DNA of 9,048 bases from Saprospiraceae bacterium. Lineage in GTDB: Bacteria; Bacteroidota; Bacteroidia; Chitinophagales; Saprospiraceae. Every line of letters starts with the position of its first letter. Position 1 is the stretch's first letter. Below are positions 1 through 6,436 of this stretch, in pieces. The notes under the pieces were generated by a model, which worked only from the letters and a program-made list of their open reading frames with translations, was not told the DNA's origin and did no database searches. The stretch spans positions 1-9,048 of the forward strand of contig JAEUUM010000251.1 in assembly GCA_016787375.1 (NCBI GenBank), in the 5' to 3' direction. A program made the position numbers and the translations under genes.

Positions 1-264
1 ATTGATAAGCCCAATAATTATTAAAAAAACACCTCCAGCAATATAAACTGGGATTTGAAAAATAGGTCTGGAGATAAAATCAGCTAGCCCAAAATAAATT
101 ATAAATATGCACAAAATGTCACTGGTGATTATTCCTGACTCCAGTGCCAGAGCATTTTTAAAACCCTTTTCAATGCTTGTGCTGATAAGCAGGAAAAAGA
201 TAGGCGAAACTGGAATGCTTAAAATTAGCCCTAGAATAAATCTTTGTAATCCTGCAGCAAACAA
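1..264 (-). CDS. LysE-family amino-acid/metabolite exporter, N-terminal part (partial)
   Basis: The frame is open to the left edge and gives 88 residues of a very hydrophobic protein. It starts LFAAGLQRFILGLILSIPVS and shows the N-terminal layout of LysE/RhtB translocators: a first membrane helix with a GLxxxxPxxP-like turn (here PVSP in place of the usual PGP), then a short loop with GFKNALALESG and an aspartate (SD) leading into a second helix, then a third helix (YIAGGVFLIIIGL). LysE proteins export amino acids or related small molecules across the inner membrane; the substrate cannot be told. No ATG is available. A TGA lies in frame at 274-276, so the only common start codon that keeps the N-terminus is TTG at 262-264. 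A TAnnTTTG box at 275-282 would place transcription start almost at that codon. The C-terminus lies outside the window. Confidence 0.68.
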   Translation of the reverse strand, partial: MFAAGLQRFILGLILSIPVSPIFFLLISTSIEKGFKNALALESGIITSDILCIFIIYFGLADFISRPIFQIPVYIAGGVFLIIIGLIN

Positions 265-274
265 TTTTTTTATT

Positions 275-282
275 CAAAGTTA
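275..282 (-). promoter_or_regulatory. Possible Bacteroidota -7 box (TAACTTTG) before the LysE-family gene
   Basis: On the minus strand the sequence reads TAACTTTG, an exact match to the TAnnTTTG -7 consensus of Bacteroidota. No clear TTTG or TTG box stands about 19 bases upstream. It lies only 10 bases before the proposed TTG start, which would make the transcript nearly leaderless. An eight-base match in AT-rich DNA can occur by chance. Confidence 0.25.
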
Positions 283-541
283 CAATTTTTTAATTTGTAT
301 TTAAAAAACTTAGACTGTGCACCTACTTTTTAAGGAATAAACATAATGTGCAACCTGAAAGCAATTAAAATCGGGTGAAATAATTTAGATTGTTTTCAGA
401 CCTTGGAAAATTCATCAGGCAAATTAAAATAAATTGTAAGAAATTAAATTTTGTCCATATAAAGTGAAAATGTGCGATTTCATAAATATTCTATAAAAAT
501 ATTATTTGAAAGCTTTTTAATTCATATATGAAGTTTTACCC

Positions 542-577
542 AAAAAAATACCCCGGTGTAAAACCAGGGCATTTTTT
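542..577 (-). terminator. Rho-independent terminator of ssb
   Basis: Read on the minus strand, a 15-base stem (arms 563-577 and 543-557) closes a 5-base loop and runs into a T tract. The core is CCCTGGT/ACCGGGG, flanked by a block of A's and T's. Two pairs are G-U on the minus-strand transcript but would be C-A mismatches on the plus strand. The hairpin is therefore stronger for transcripts from ssb, whose stop lies about 24 bases upstream. Confidence 0.85.
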
Positions 578-600
578 AACTAACTCTGAGAATGAAGTTT

Positions 601-936
601 CTAAGCTTCCTTTGAAATTTTTACAAATTCATTCACGACAACTTCAGTTACGGTCTGTTTCACGCCTTGTTTGTTTTCATAAGTTCTGTAACTTAATTTA
701 CCAATCAATGCTACTTCATTTCCCTTTTTTACATTTTGAGAAATGTAATCAGCTGTTTTTCCCCATGCAATCACATTATGCCATTGTGTTTCACTCTTCC
801 ACTCTCCTTGAGTTTGAAATCTTTCAGAGGTTGCGACTGACATTTTAACTAATTTCTTATCGGAGTTAAAATTGATTACTTCAGGATCTTGACCAACAAA
901 ACCCATTAACTGTACATTGTTTTTAATTTGACTCAT
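601..936 (-). CDS. ssb: Single-stranded DNA-binding protein (short SSB)
   Basis: The 111-residue product is an OB-fold SSB. It begins MSQIKNNVQLMGFVGQDPEV, then has the conserved VKMSVAT strand (about 31-37), the aromatic/basic stretch WKSETQWHNVIAWGK (about 46-60), and the KKGNEVALIGKL..RTYE strand-turn-strand (about 70-88). SSBs coat single-stranded DNA in replication, recombination and repair. The protein stops right after the OB fold at KISKEA. It lacks the Gly/Pro/Gln-rich linker and the acidic DDDIPF-type tail that recruits partner proteins in housekeeping SSBs. Such short SSBs occur in Bacteroidota, often as paralogues next to a full-length SSB elsewhere, so this may be an accessory copy. 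The ATG at 934-936 fits the usual N-terminus. The gene is monocistronic, with a terminator on each side. Confidence 0.93.
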   Translation of the reverse strand: MSQIKNNVQLMGFVGQDPEVINFNSDKKLVKMSVATSERFQTQGEWKSETQWHNVIAWGKTADYISQNVKKGNEVALIGKLSYRTYENKQGVKQTVTEVVVNEFVKISKEA

Positions 937-1237
937 GACACTTGCTTTTTAAAACTTTAATTAATTGCTTTTACACTCATTGCCTTCGATCGAAAAGACA
1001 ATACATAGACGCAAAGACCTTTAAAATTCCATAAAATATTTTGAAAACAAATCAAAAAAAATTACAAATCACTGAATTTCAATTACTTAAAATTATATTT
1101 TTATAAGGGTAAGTAATAAACATGTGATTTAAAAAGATCATCACTTAAAGTGAAAGTGAAAAATAAAATGCCTCTTACTATCTATAAAAAAAGGCTGATG
1201 GTCTACCATCAGCCTTCAAATTTATAAATTTAAATAT
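937..1237. other. Gene-free stretch upstream of ssb
   Basis: About 300 bases of AT-rich DNA lie between the DUF4397 gene and ssb. The right end holds the hairpin terminator at 1186-1216. The remainder must contain the ssb promoter, but no exact TAnnTTTG box was found on the minus strand; the closest is GGTCTTTG near 1014-1021. No coding frame or repeat array is evident. Confidence 0.5.
1186..1216 (-). terminator. Rho-independent terminator of the DUF4397 gene
   Basis: A perfect 11-base stem (AAGGCTGATGG / CCATCAGCCTT, arms 1191-1201 and 1206-1216) closes a 4-base loop. On the minus strand it is followed by a T run (1186-1190 and the end of the stem). It lies about 20 bases after the stop of the DUF4397 lipoprotein gene. 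Confidence 0.92.
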
Positions 1238-1915
1238 TTAATTATTTACAATAATTTCAGCCCCGAGTGCCTGAGCCGCTGAACCTCCTAAAAATCCTTT
1301 GGCAAATACTGTATAAATTTTACCTGCAGTTAAGGTAATGTCAGGTAAAGCCAACGCAACTGTTTGAGTTCCTGCTACTCTTACGTCAAGCTTGTATGTA
1401 CCGGCATCAAGCGGAGCGAATGCAGTTCCTTGCTTGAAAGCTATATTTGCAAATACGGCGGCACCATTTCTCACCGCTACATCTACCGCTGGTGCATTTG
1501 GAGAAAGATGTATAAATCTCACGTGTGCCTTTCCAGAAGCTGGAGCTGTAAGATCATCTTCTACAACAATTGCTGAAATTTTAGATACAGAATCAATTGC
1601 AAAAATTGAATAATTTTTGTCTTTAACAAAAGTCACATCTGCATTTATTACGGAAGTTGATGTTCCAGCAACGTTTACTTTGATATTCCTGATTCCTGAG
1701 TTAATGTTCAAGTAACCTGTGTTGTTTGGAAATGTGAGTGCAGCAGTGTTAACTTTTGAGTTATCGACTAATAAATCCACACCAGGTGCATCAGGTGAGG
1801 CGTGTGTCACAAGAATTTTGGCTTGATCTGGCTTTGGATCATCATCTTTATCGCATGAAATAAGAGTAAAAGAAAACAATACCAGTGTGGGAAAAATAAA
1901 TCGTAATACTTTCAT
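1238..1915 (-). CDS. DUF4397 domain-containing lipoprotein
   Basis: The 225-residue product starts with a lipoprotein signal peptide ending in the lipobox LISC (cysteine 21), followed by an acidic DKDDDPKPD spacer typical of Bacteroidota surface lipoproteins. Two related units follow. Each opens with the same signature: ILVTHASPDAPGVDLLVD at about 34-51 and VRFIHLSPNAPAVDVAVRNG at about 132-151. Each continues through a GxYxLxVxxAGT-type strand and ends with a KxYxIFA strand. This is the DUF4397 pattern, a beta-rich extracytoplasmic domain of unknown function. No catalytic residues stand out. The gene follows the diheme peroxidase after a 91-base gap containing an inverted repeat, and has its own terminator. 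Cotranscription with the metal-related genes is therefore possible but not shown. The ATG at 1913-1915 gives a normal signal peptide. Confidence 0.88.
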   Translation of the reverse strand: MKVLRFIFPTLVLFSFTLISCDKDDDPKPDQAKILVTHASPDAPGVDLLVDNSKVNTAALTFPNNTGYLNINSGIRNIKVNVAGTSTSVINADVTFVKDKNYSIFAIDSVSKISAIVVEDDLTAPASGKAHVRFIHLSPNAPAVDVAVRNGAAVFANIAFKQGTAFAPLDAGTYKLDVRVAGTQTVALALPDITLTAGKIYTVFAKGFLGGSAAQALGAEIIVNN

Positions 1916-1961
1916 TTTTAGTATTTTGTTTGGTTAATAATGAAAGTAAAACACGACAAGT

Positions 1962-2005
1962 TTTATTTTGTTTAATCTTTTATCACATTTATTAAACAAA
2001 ATAAA
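1962..2005. repeat. AT-rich 15-base inverted repeat after the diheme peroxidase gene
   Basis: Two perfectly complementary 15-base arms, TTTATTTTGTTTAAT (1962-1976) and ATTAAACAAAATAAA (1991-2005), are separated by 14 bases. The right arm ends one base before the stop codon of the diheme gene. As RNA it would form a weak A-U stem with no T tract after it, so it is not a classic intrinsic terminator. It could be a weak terminator, an mRNA 3' end stabiliser, or a protein-binding palindrome before the DUF4397 gene. Confidence 0.6.
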
Positions 2006-2006
2006 G

Positions 2007-3107
2007 TTACTTAAAAGGATTTGAATACTTTGGATTCTTAATTGCGCTAGGATCATCAAGCATTTTGAGAAACTCAATTACATCTTCTCTTTGGGATTGA
2101 GTGAGATTAAGGATTGCAAGATTGGGGTCAAGGTTCGCGACATTTTTAACATGATCAATATAATGATCCATTACTTCAGCAATAGTTTTAAACCTGCCAT
2201 CATGCATATATGGTGCTGTGTAGCCGATATTCCTGAGTGATGGGGCTCTAAACTTTCCGTAATCAAAATATTGACCAGTAATTTTGCCTTTACCTGGATC
2301 AGGATAGTTCATCAGATTTCCCACACTATCCATGCCATTATTAAAATAACCATTATTTGTTAACAAAAACCCGTTATGACAATGACCACATTGTGCATCC
2401 GGCAGATCAAGGCTGGTATTAAAATACATATCGTAACCCCTGAGTTCCTGTTCAGTTGGAAAGCCCTCTTGCCTTAGGAAAATCTCATCATATCTGGAAT
2501 TATATGATAGTAAAGTGCGCTGAAACTGACTCAATGCCTTTGCCGCAAGTTCTTTGGTTATTTCTTTTTTATTACTAATACCAAAGGCCTTTCTAAACAT
2601 TTCTCTATAAGTCTTGGACCTTTGTAGCTTTGCTTCAACATTAGGCCACATTTCATGCATTTCAAGGGGATTTTCTATTGGCTCAAGCGCTTGCTTTTCC
2701 AAGGTAGAACTTCTTCCGTCCCAAAACAAACCAGTATTGTAATATCCCACATTGAACAAACTCATTGCACTTCTGGTACCTGTACTTCCATTAACTCCGA
2801 TACTTATGGGCTTTGCATCTGTAAATCCATGTTCCTGTAAGTGACAAGAACCGCAAGAAATGGTAGAATCTTTAGACAAAATCGGGTCATAAAATAAGAA
2901 TCTACCAAGTTCTATTCCCTCTTCAGTTAATAAATTATCCGATGGAATATCCATCTCTCCAAAACCAACTGGTCTTGTTATGCTATATGGTGTTGGGTTG
3001 TAGGCTATCCCTGTCAAGTCACAATCATTACAAACGGGATCCATTTTATCCTTTTTACAAGCTAGAATCAAGAATATGACGGGAAAAAGAATAAGTACCC
3101 TTTGCAT
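2007..3107 (-). CDS. Diheme cytochrome c peroxidase / MauG-MbnH-like lipoprotein
   Basis: The 366-residue product has a signal peptide ending in a lipobox (LILAC, cysteine 17), so it is likely a membrane-anchored protein outside the cytoplasm. It carries two c-type heme sites, CGSCH at 85-89 and CGHCH at 240-244, plus the family blocks LGRFLFYDPILS (67-78), FWDGR (128-132), LEPIENPLEM (141-150), and FRAPSLRNI..TAPYMHDGRF (286-306). W129 lies about 40 residues after the first heme, where peroxidases of this family keep the tryptophan between the hemes. Family members either reduce hydrogen peroxide or, as MauG and MbnH do, oxidise residues of a partner protein. The start lies only 2 bases after the stop of an MbnP-like gene, which favours an MbnH-like role in modifying that protein. 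A CNDC pair at 26-29 has no following histidine and is not a heme site. The N-terminal heme domain has no histidine 16 residues after its heme motif, unlike Pseudomonas CcpA. Diheme peroxidase family is certain; the substrate is inferred. Confidence 0.9.
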   Translation of the reverse strand: MQRVLILFPVIFLILACKKDKMDPVCNDCDLTGIAYNPTPYSITRPVGFGEMDIPSDNLLTEEGIELGRFLFYDPILSKDSTISCGSCHLQEHGFTDAKPISIGVNGSTGTRSAMSLFNVGYYNTGLFWDGRSSTLEKQALEPIENPLEMHEMWPNVEAKLQRSKTYREMFRKAFGISNKKEITKELAAKALSQFQRTLLSYNSRYDEIFLRQEGFPTEQELRGYDMYFNTSLDLPDAQCGHCHNGFLLTNNGYFNNGMDSVGNLMNYPDPGKGKITGQYFDYGKFRAPSLRNIGYTAPYMHDGRFKTIAEVMDHYIDHVKNVANLDPNLAILNLTQSQREDVIEFLKMLDDPSAIKNPKYSNPFK

Positions 3108-3109
3108 GT

Positions 3110-3874
3110 TTACTTAACAGTGATAGCGGTTGAGAGGTTATCGTAAATTTTATGCGCAATGGCTATATCACCTGGGTTATGGCTTGAAGGATTCTTAGGA
3201 ATGTCAATGAACTCTCCACCCGCAGCAAGTATGTCTTTTAAATCGATATCTAGCTCCAGACTATTTGACTTTCCAGTTTGTGCATTCAATGAAATGGGCA
3301 TTGTAATCAATTTATAAAGGTCATCTGTACCTATGTGATAAACAAAACTACCTTCAAAGTTACCATCGCCATCCTGATCATATTTGCCCTCAATCTTCAT
3401 AAAAATATAACTTTTCCAGGCATCCCAGTAGTAAAAGGCATTTGCCAAGGGATGGGATGATGGAAAATCAGATGGTTTTTTAGCATTTAAGTCTTTATTT
3501 AGCCCAACCCCTAATTTCAATTCATTGAAATTACCATCACATTGATCAAAACTTATCGCATTTCCAAGCTTTGCTTTTTCAACTTCTGTATCTGTGAATT
3601 GTAGAATAAAAACTGAATCTTTGTAAGCCAACTCTCCCGAAGATCCTGAAAGCTTTAAGCCTTTGATCATAAAATCAGCTCTAGAGAACTTAACTTTAAA
3701 GCCTTGCGGATAATCAACAGCTTGGTAAAGAACCAGGGGATCCCCTCCATAGAGCGCCTTTGCAATAATCTTAATATTGCTATCACCACACTCCGGCGTT
3801 GGGCTAGGATCACTTTTGCAGGCAGCAAACAATAACAAAAAACTAAATATCAAAAATAAGTTAAAATTCTTCAT
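3110..3874 (-). CDS. MbnP-like lipoprotein with W-x-x-W motif (probable partner of the diheme enzyme)
   Basis: The 254-residue product has a lipoprotein signal peptide (LFAAC, cysteine 19) and a beta-rich body matching the MbnP-like pattern. This includes FKVKFSRADFMIKGLKLSGSSG (about 59-80), FNELKLGVGLN (116-126), HPL (141-143), YYWDAWKSYIFMKIEGKYD (148-166), and FVYHIG (177-182), and it ends in NLSTAIT. In methanotrophs MbnP binds copper through a site that needs a tryptophan turned to kynurenine by MbnH. W150 and W153 are the only tryptophans here and are the natural candidates. H141 and H180 are possible metal ligands. A DQDGDGNFE stretch (166-174) resembles a calcium-binding loop. C112 and C29 could form a disulphide. 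The gene lies 48 bases after a second MbnP-like gene and 2 bases before the diheme gene. Copper binding is inferred from the family, not seen. Confidence 0.8.
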   Translation of the reverse strand: MKNFNLFLIFSFLLLFAACKSDPSPTPECGDSNIKIIAKALYGGDPLVLYQAVDYPQGFKVKFSRADFMIKGLKLSGSSGELAYKDSVFILQFTDTEVEKAKLGNAISFDQCDGNFNELKLGVGLNKDLNAKKPSDFPSSHPLANAFYYWDAWKSYIFMKIEGKYDQDGDGNFEGSFVYHIGTDDLYKLITMPISLNAQTGKSNSLELDIDLKDILAAGGEFIDIPKNPSSHNPGDIAIAHKIYDNLSTAITVK

Positions 3875-3922
3875 CGTTTAATAATTATGATTGTATAACA
3901 ACTGAGGTAATTAAAAAGTTAC

Positions 3923-4738
3923 TTATTCACACGATTTTAATGTAATTGCCGATTGAAGATTCGAAACTATTTTAGATTTAATTGTATGATCACCATCTAT
4001 TTTTACATCAACATCATGAAATAATCGTTCATGGTCAATTTCAAGAATCATACAGGTATTGAATGCACTTTTTTGAGCAAGTAGAAAATCAAAACTCAAT
4101 GGGATTTTCTCAAAAACACGGATTGATCGCTCTTTACTGTCCAATGACACCCCGTCAGAAAAAACATATTTCAACGAAACATACCCAAGACTCTCATCAA
4201 ATAGACTATCTGGTTGAATTGAAAGATTACTGGAGGAGGGAATTTTCGAAAAACTAACACCATCAGCTTCTTCGGGAACACCCACATTAAAAACAACTTT
4301 CAAATAATCTTCCCTTTGTATCAGACTGCCAAGATTAACATTTGACGTATTAGCACGAACCAAAGCAATGTCTTTCGCCAGAACTATTGTATTATTTTCA
4401 CCGGGCAGGTGAATGGTGTCTGAAGTTGAGAATTTATTGCCGGAGGTACCCGTGAATTCTACTCCGGAAAGATATAAACTAAAAGCATTTATTTTAAATG
4501 ATTGACCAATATCATTGGTAATGGTGTCAACAGAATTATAATCCCTCGTTCCAAGTTTGTGTGTGAATTCAAGTTGCAAGACAGGATAGTTACAGCAGCA
4601 ATTATTATCTGCGGTTACATCAAAATTTGTAGCATAAATGTCGAGACAGCCTTCTTTAGCTTGATAACAAGCTCCCACAATCATTGATAAAAGCAGCAGA
4701 GCTAATATAATTTGTGCATTACTTTTGGTACATTTCAT
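3923..4738 (-). CDS. Divergent MbnP-like lipoprotein lacking tryptophan, with CCC cluster
   Basis: The 271-residue product has a lipoprotein signal peptide (IVGAC, cysteine 24). Next comes a cysteine segment, GCLDIYATNF...NNCCCNYP (30-52), resembling the GCxDxxAxNYxxxA...C motif common in secreted Bacteroidota proteins. The body fits the MbnP-like pattern: LQLEFTHKLG (54-63), the GQSFKINAFSLYLSGVEFTG strands (78-97), YLKVVFNVGVPEEADG (145-160), LGYVSLKYVFSDG (184-196), and a C-terminus in NLQSAIT shared with the downstream NLSTAIT. There is no tryptophan anywhere, so it cannot be a tryptophan-to-kynurenine substrate. Cysteines 31, 47-49, 229 and 270 could form disulphides or bind metal. The ATG at 4736-4738 is chosen over a TTG three bases upstream. 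The gene starts inside the last 20 bases of the exonuclease gene, so translational coupling is likely. Fold assignment is by motif only. Confidence 0.72.
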   Translation of the reverse strand: MKCTKSNAQIILALLLLSMIVGACYQAKEGCLDIYATNFDVTADNNCCCNYPVLQLEFTHKLGTRDYNSVDTITNDIGQSFKINAFSLYLSGVEFTGTSGNKFSTSDTIHLPGENNTIVLAKDIALVRANTSNVNLGSLIQREDYLKVVFNVGVPEEADGVSFSKIPSSSNLSIQPDSLFDESLGYVSLKYVFSDGVSLDSKERSIRVFEKIPLSFDFLLAQKSAFNTCMILEIDHERLFHDVDVKIDGDHTIKSKIVSNLQSAITLKSCE

Positions 4739-5531
4739 CAAAGATATTCTTTACAATTTTTTTTACCTGATGCGAAAACTCCATTTTTTGAATCCAATGG
4801 AAGTAATTTTTATCCTCCTTAAAAACGTTTTTTACGGTTTGGTTGGTATATTTTCCGAAATTAAAAACAATTTCACCCTTTTCATTATATTTCAGACGTT
4901 GGGTACCATCGATTGTTTTTAAATCATTGGTGAACTCATGTAGTTTATTAATATCATTTTCAACAGCAATGGTGGTTTCGTTTCCTTCATCATCCAGCAA
5001 CATTTTCCCATTATAAATATCCAATTGTCCCTTCAGAACATCCAAAGTAGCACGAACATCATTAAGTGCATCATGCGCATCCAAAAGATCTTTATTACAA
5101 TAAAATTTTACAGCTGCTTTTAGAGTTCTTGGTTCCATTTTATAGAATATCCTTTGGACGTCAATCACTTTTCTGTTGTCAATTGAAAAATCATACCCTA
5201 CTCTGGCAAATTCCTCCATTAACATTGGAACATCGAACCTATGACAATTATATCCAGCCAAATCACTATTACCAATAAAATCAAAAATCTGTGCAGCCAC
5301 TTGCTCAAATACCGGTTTGTTTGCCAAATCTTTGGGAGTAATGCCATGAATGCGCATAGCCTCTTCTGAAATCGGAATACCGGGATTGATAAGCATGCTT
5401 AGCTCCTGTTGAATGGAGCCATCAGCCTTTACTTTGATTATTGCAATTTGAAGAATGCGATCCTTAATAACATTCAATCCTGTTGATTCAATATCAAAAA
5501 AACAGAGATCCCTCTTTAAATTTAATTCCAT
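4719..5531 (-). CDS. DEDDh 3'-5' exonuclease (DnaQ/ExoX-like)
   Basis: The 270-residue product is a DEDDh exonuclease. The catalytic acids are visible as FDIESTG (D13, E15), NCHRFDVPML (D100) and AHDALNDV (H153, D158). The HGIT stretch at 62-65 is also typical. Such enzymes remove nucleotides from 3' ends of DNA or RNA using two metal ions. The C-terminal part (about 200-265) contains FNFGKYTNQTVKNVF and YFHWIQKMEF. This matches the small domain found after the nuclease in ExoX-like proteins, which read FGKYKG...DPxYLxWI. The protein is probably cytoplasmic, with a role in DNA repair, RNA turnover or proofreading, but not the dedicated polymerase III subunit. The gene follows the TerC gene after 27 bases, and its 3' end overlaps the start of an MbnP-like gene. 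The overlap suggests shared transcription, although a functional link is not obvious. Confidence 0.9.
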   Translation of the reverse strand: MELNLKRDLCFFDIESTGLNVIKDRILQIAIIKVKADGSIQQELSMLINPGIPISEEAMRIHGITPKDLANKPVFEQVAAQIFDFIGNSDLAGYNCHRFDVPMLMEEFARVGYDFSIDNRKVIDVQRIFYKMEPRTLKAAVKFYCNKDLLDAHDALNDVRATLDVLKGQLDIYNGKMLLDDEGNETTIAVENDINKLHEFTNDLKTIDGTQRLKYNEKGEIVFNFGKYTNQTVKNVFKEDKNYFHWIQKMEFSHQVKKIVKNIFDEMYQK

Positions 5532-5558
5532 TTTAAAATTTTATAAAAAAATCACATA

Positions 5559-6398
5559 TCACATTTTATCCAACAGTCCCTCATTTTGAGCTTCTTCATT
5601 TATCGATCTCAAATCAACTGGAGCAGAGGACTTTTTCCTCAACTTTGAATTTAAAAATTCCACAATCACACTGAATAGGATGGCGAAGTAAAGGTATCCT
5701 TTTGGAATTGCGCCTACTTCTTCTCCATTGAACGTAAAATGACTTAGATGAGCGCTTTCAGTTATCAACATAAATCCAATCAGCAAAAGAAATGCTAAGC
5801 CGAGCATTTGGATTGTAGGATGGTTATTGATAAATCTGCCCACTGGACCTGCAAACATCATCATAATAAAAATTGAAACCGTGACAGCAGCAATCATTAT
5901 GTTAACATCCTTTGTTAAACCAATTGCAGTCAAAATTGAATCAATGGAAAATACCATGTCAATAAGTGCAATTTGTATAATAACTCCAATCAATCTTGAA
6001 CCTGCACTTTTGATTTTAACTTTGTCATCCTCTGGATCACCTTCAAGCTTGTGATGAATTTCAGCTGTACTTTTATACAACAAAAAGATTCCTCCTAAAA
6101 ACAAAATAATGGACTGGCCATTTAAATGTATTGAGATGATCGAGGACTCAAATGACCAAATGGTTGCTTTTAGCCCAATTAAAAAAGAGAGCCCCAGCAA
6201 CATAAGAATTCTAAAAAGCAAAGCCAATGACAAACCAATATACCTTGCCCTGGGTTGTTCCTTCTCAGTTAATTTATTTGCAGCTATTGAAATAAAGATA
6301 ATGTTATCTATCCCAAGTACTATTTCAAGGAAGGTGAGCGTGAGCAGGGCCATCCAGGTGTCAACACTGGTAAAGTCCATAAAAAGTAATAAGTTCAT
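5559..6398 (-). CDS. TerC-family integral membrane protein
   Basis: The 279-residue product has about seven hydrophobic segments. It carries the two TerC signature stretches: FLEIVLGIDNIIF (23-34, with E25, D31 and N32) and LIDMVFSIDSILTAIG (144-159, with D146, D152). The paired acidic residues in the first and mid-protein helices are the likely metal-ion path. TerC proteins are linked to tellurite resistance, manganese export (Alx) and, in Bacillus, metal supply to secreted enzymes. A charged loop HHKLEGDPEDDK (114-125) separates the halves, and the last 35 residues are charged and probably cytoplasmic. The first ATG gives MNLLLFMDFTS; many relatives begin at the second methionine (MDF, 6378-6380), so the start may be 18 bases shorter. 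It precedes the exonuclease by 27 bases. Confidence 0.92.
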   Translation of the reverse strand: MNLLLFMDFTSVDTWMALLTLTFLEIVLGIDNIIFISIAANKLTEKEQPRARYIGLSLALLFRILMLLGLSFLIGLKATIWSFESSIISIHLNGQSIILFLGGIFLLYKSTAEIHHKLEGDPEDDKVKIKSAGSRLIGVIIQIALIDMVFSIDSILTAIGLTKDVNIMIAAVTVSIFIMMMFAGPVGRFINNHPTIQMLGLAFLLLIGFMLITESAHLSHFTFNGEEVGAIPKGYLYFAILFSVIVEFLNSKLRKKSSAPVDLRSINEEAQNEGLLDKM

Positions 6399-6436
6399 TT
6401 AAAATAAATTTAAAGTAGAGTGAGTTGGTTAATAAA

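Larger units (their letters stand above)
265..600. other. Gene-free stretch between ssb and the LysE-family gene
   Basis: This AT-rich stretch of about 336 bases holds the ssb terminator at its right end and a possible -7 box at its left end. I see no convincing coding frame, tRNA, direct-repeat array or structured RNA in the roughly 240 bases between them. Confidence 0.6.

Noticed and set aside
528..848. Plus-strand open frame of 106 codons
   Set aside because: It overlaps ssb on the opposite strand almost entirely, matches no family and has low-complexity Phe/Leu/His-rich translation. It is a shadow of ssb and its terminator.
2985..3030. CNDC (residues 26-29) of the diheme protein as a third heme site
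   Set aside because: There is no histidine after the second cysteine, so it does not fit CxxCH.
6109..6402. Plus-strand open frame of 97 codons
   Set aside because: It is antisense to terC, and its sequence has no family pattern. Another frame at 5827-6054 is the same kind of shadow.
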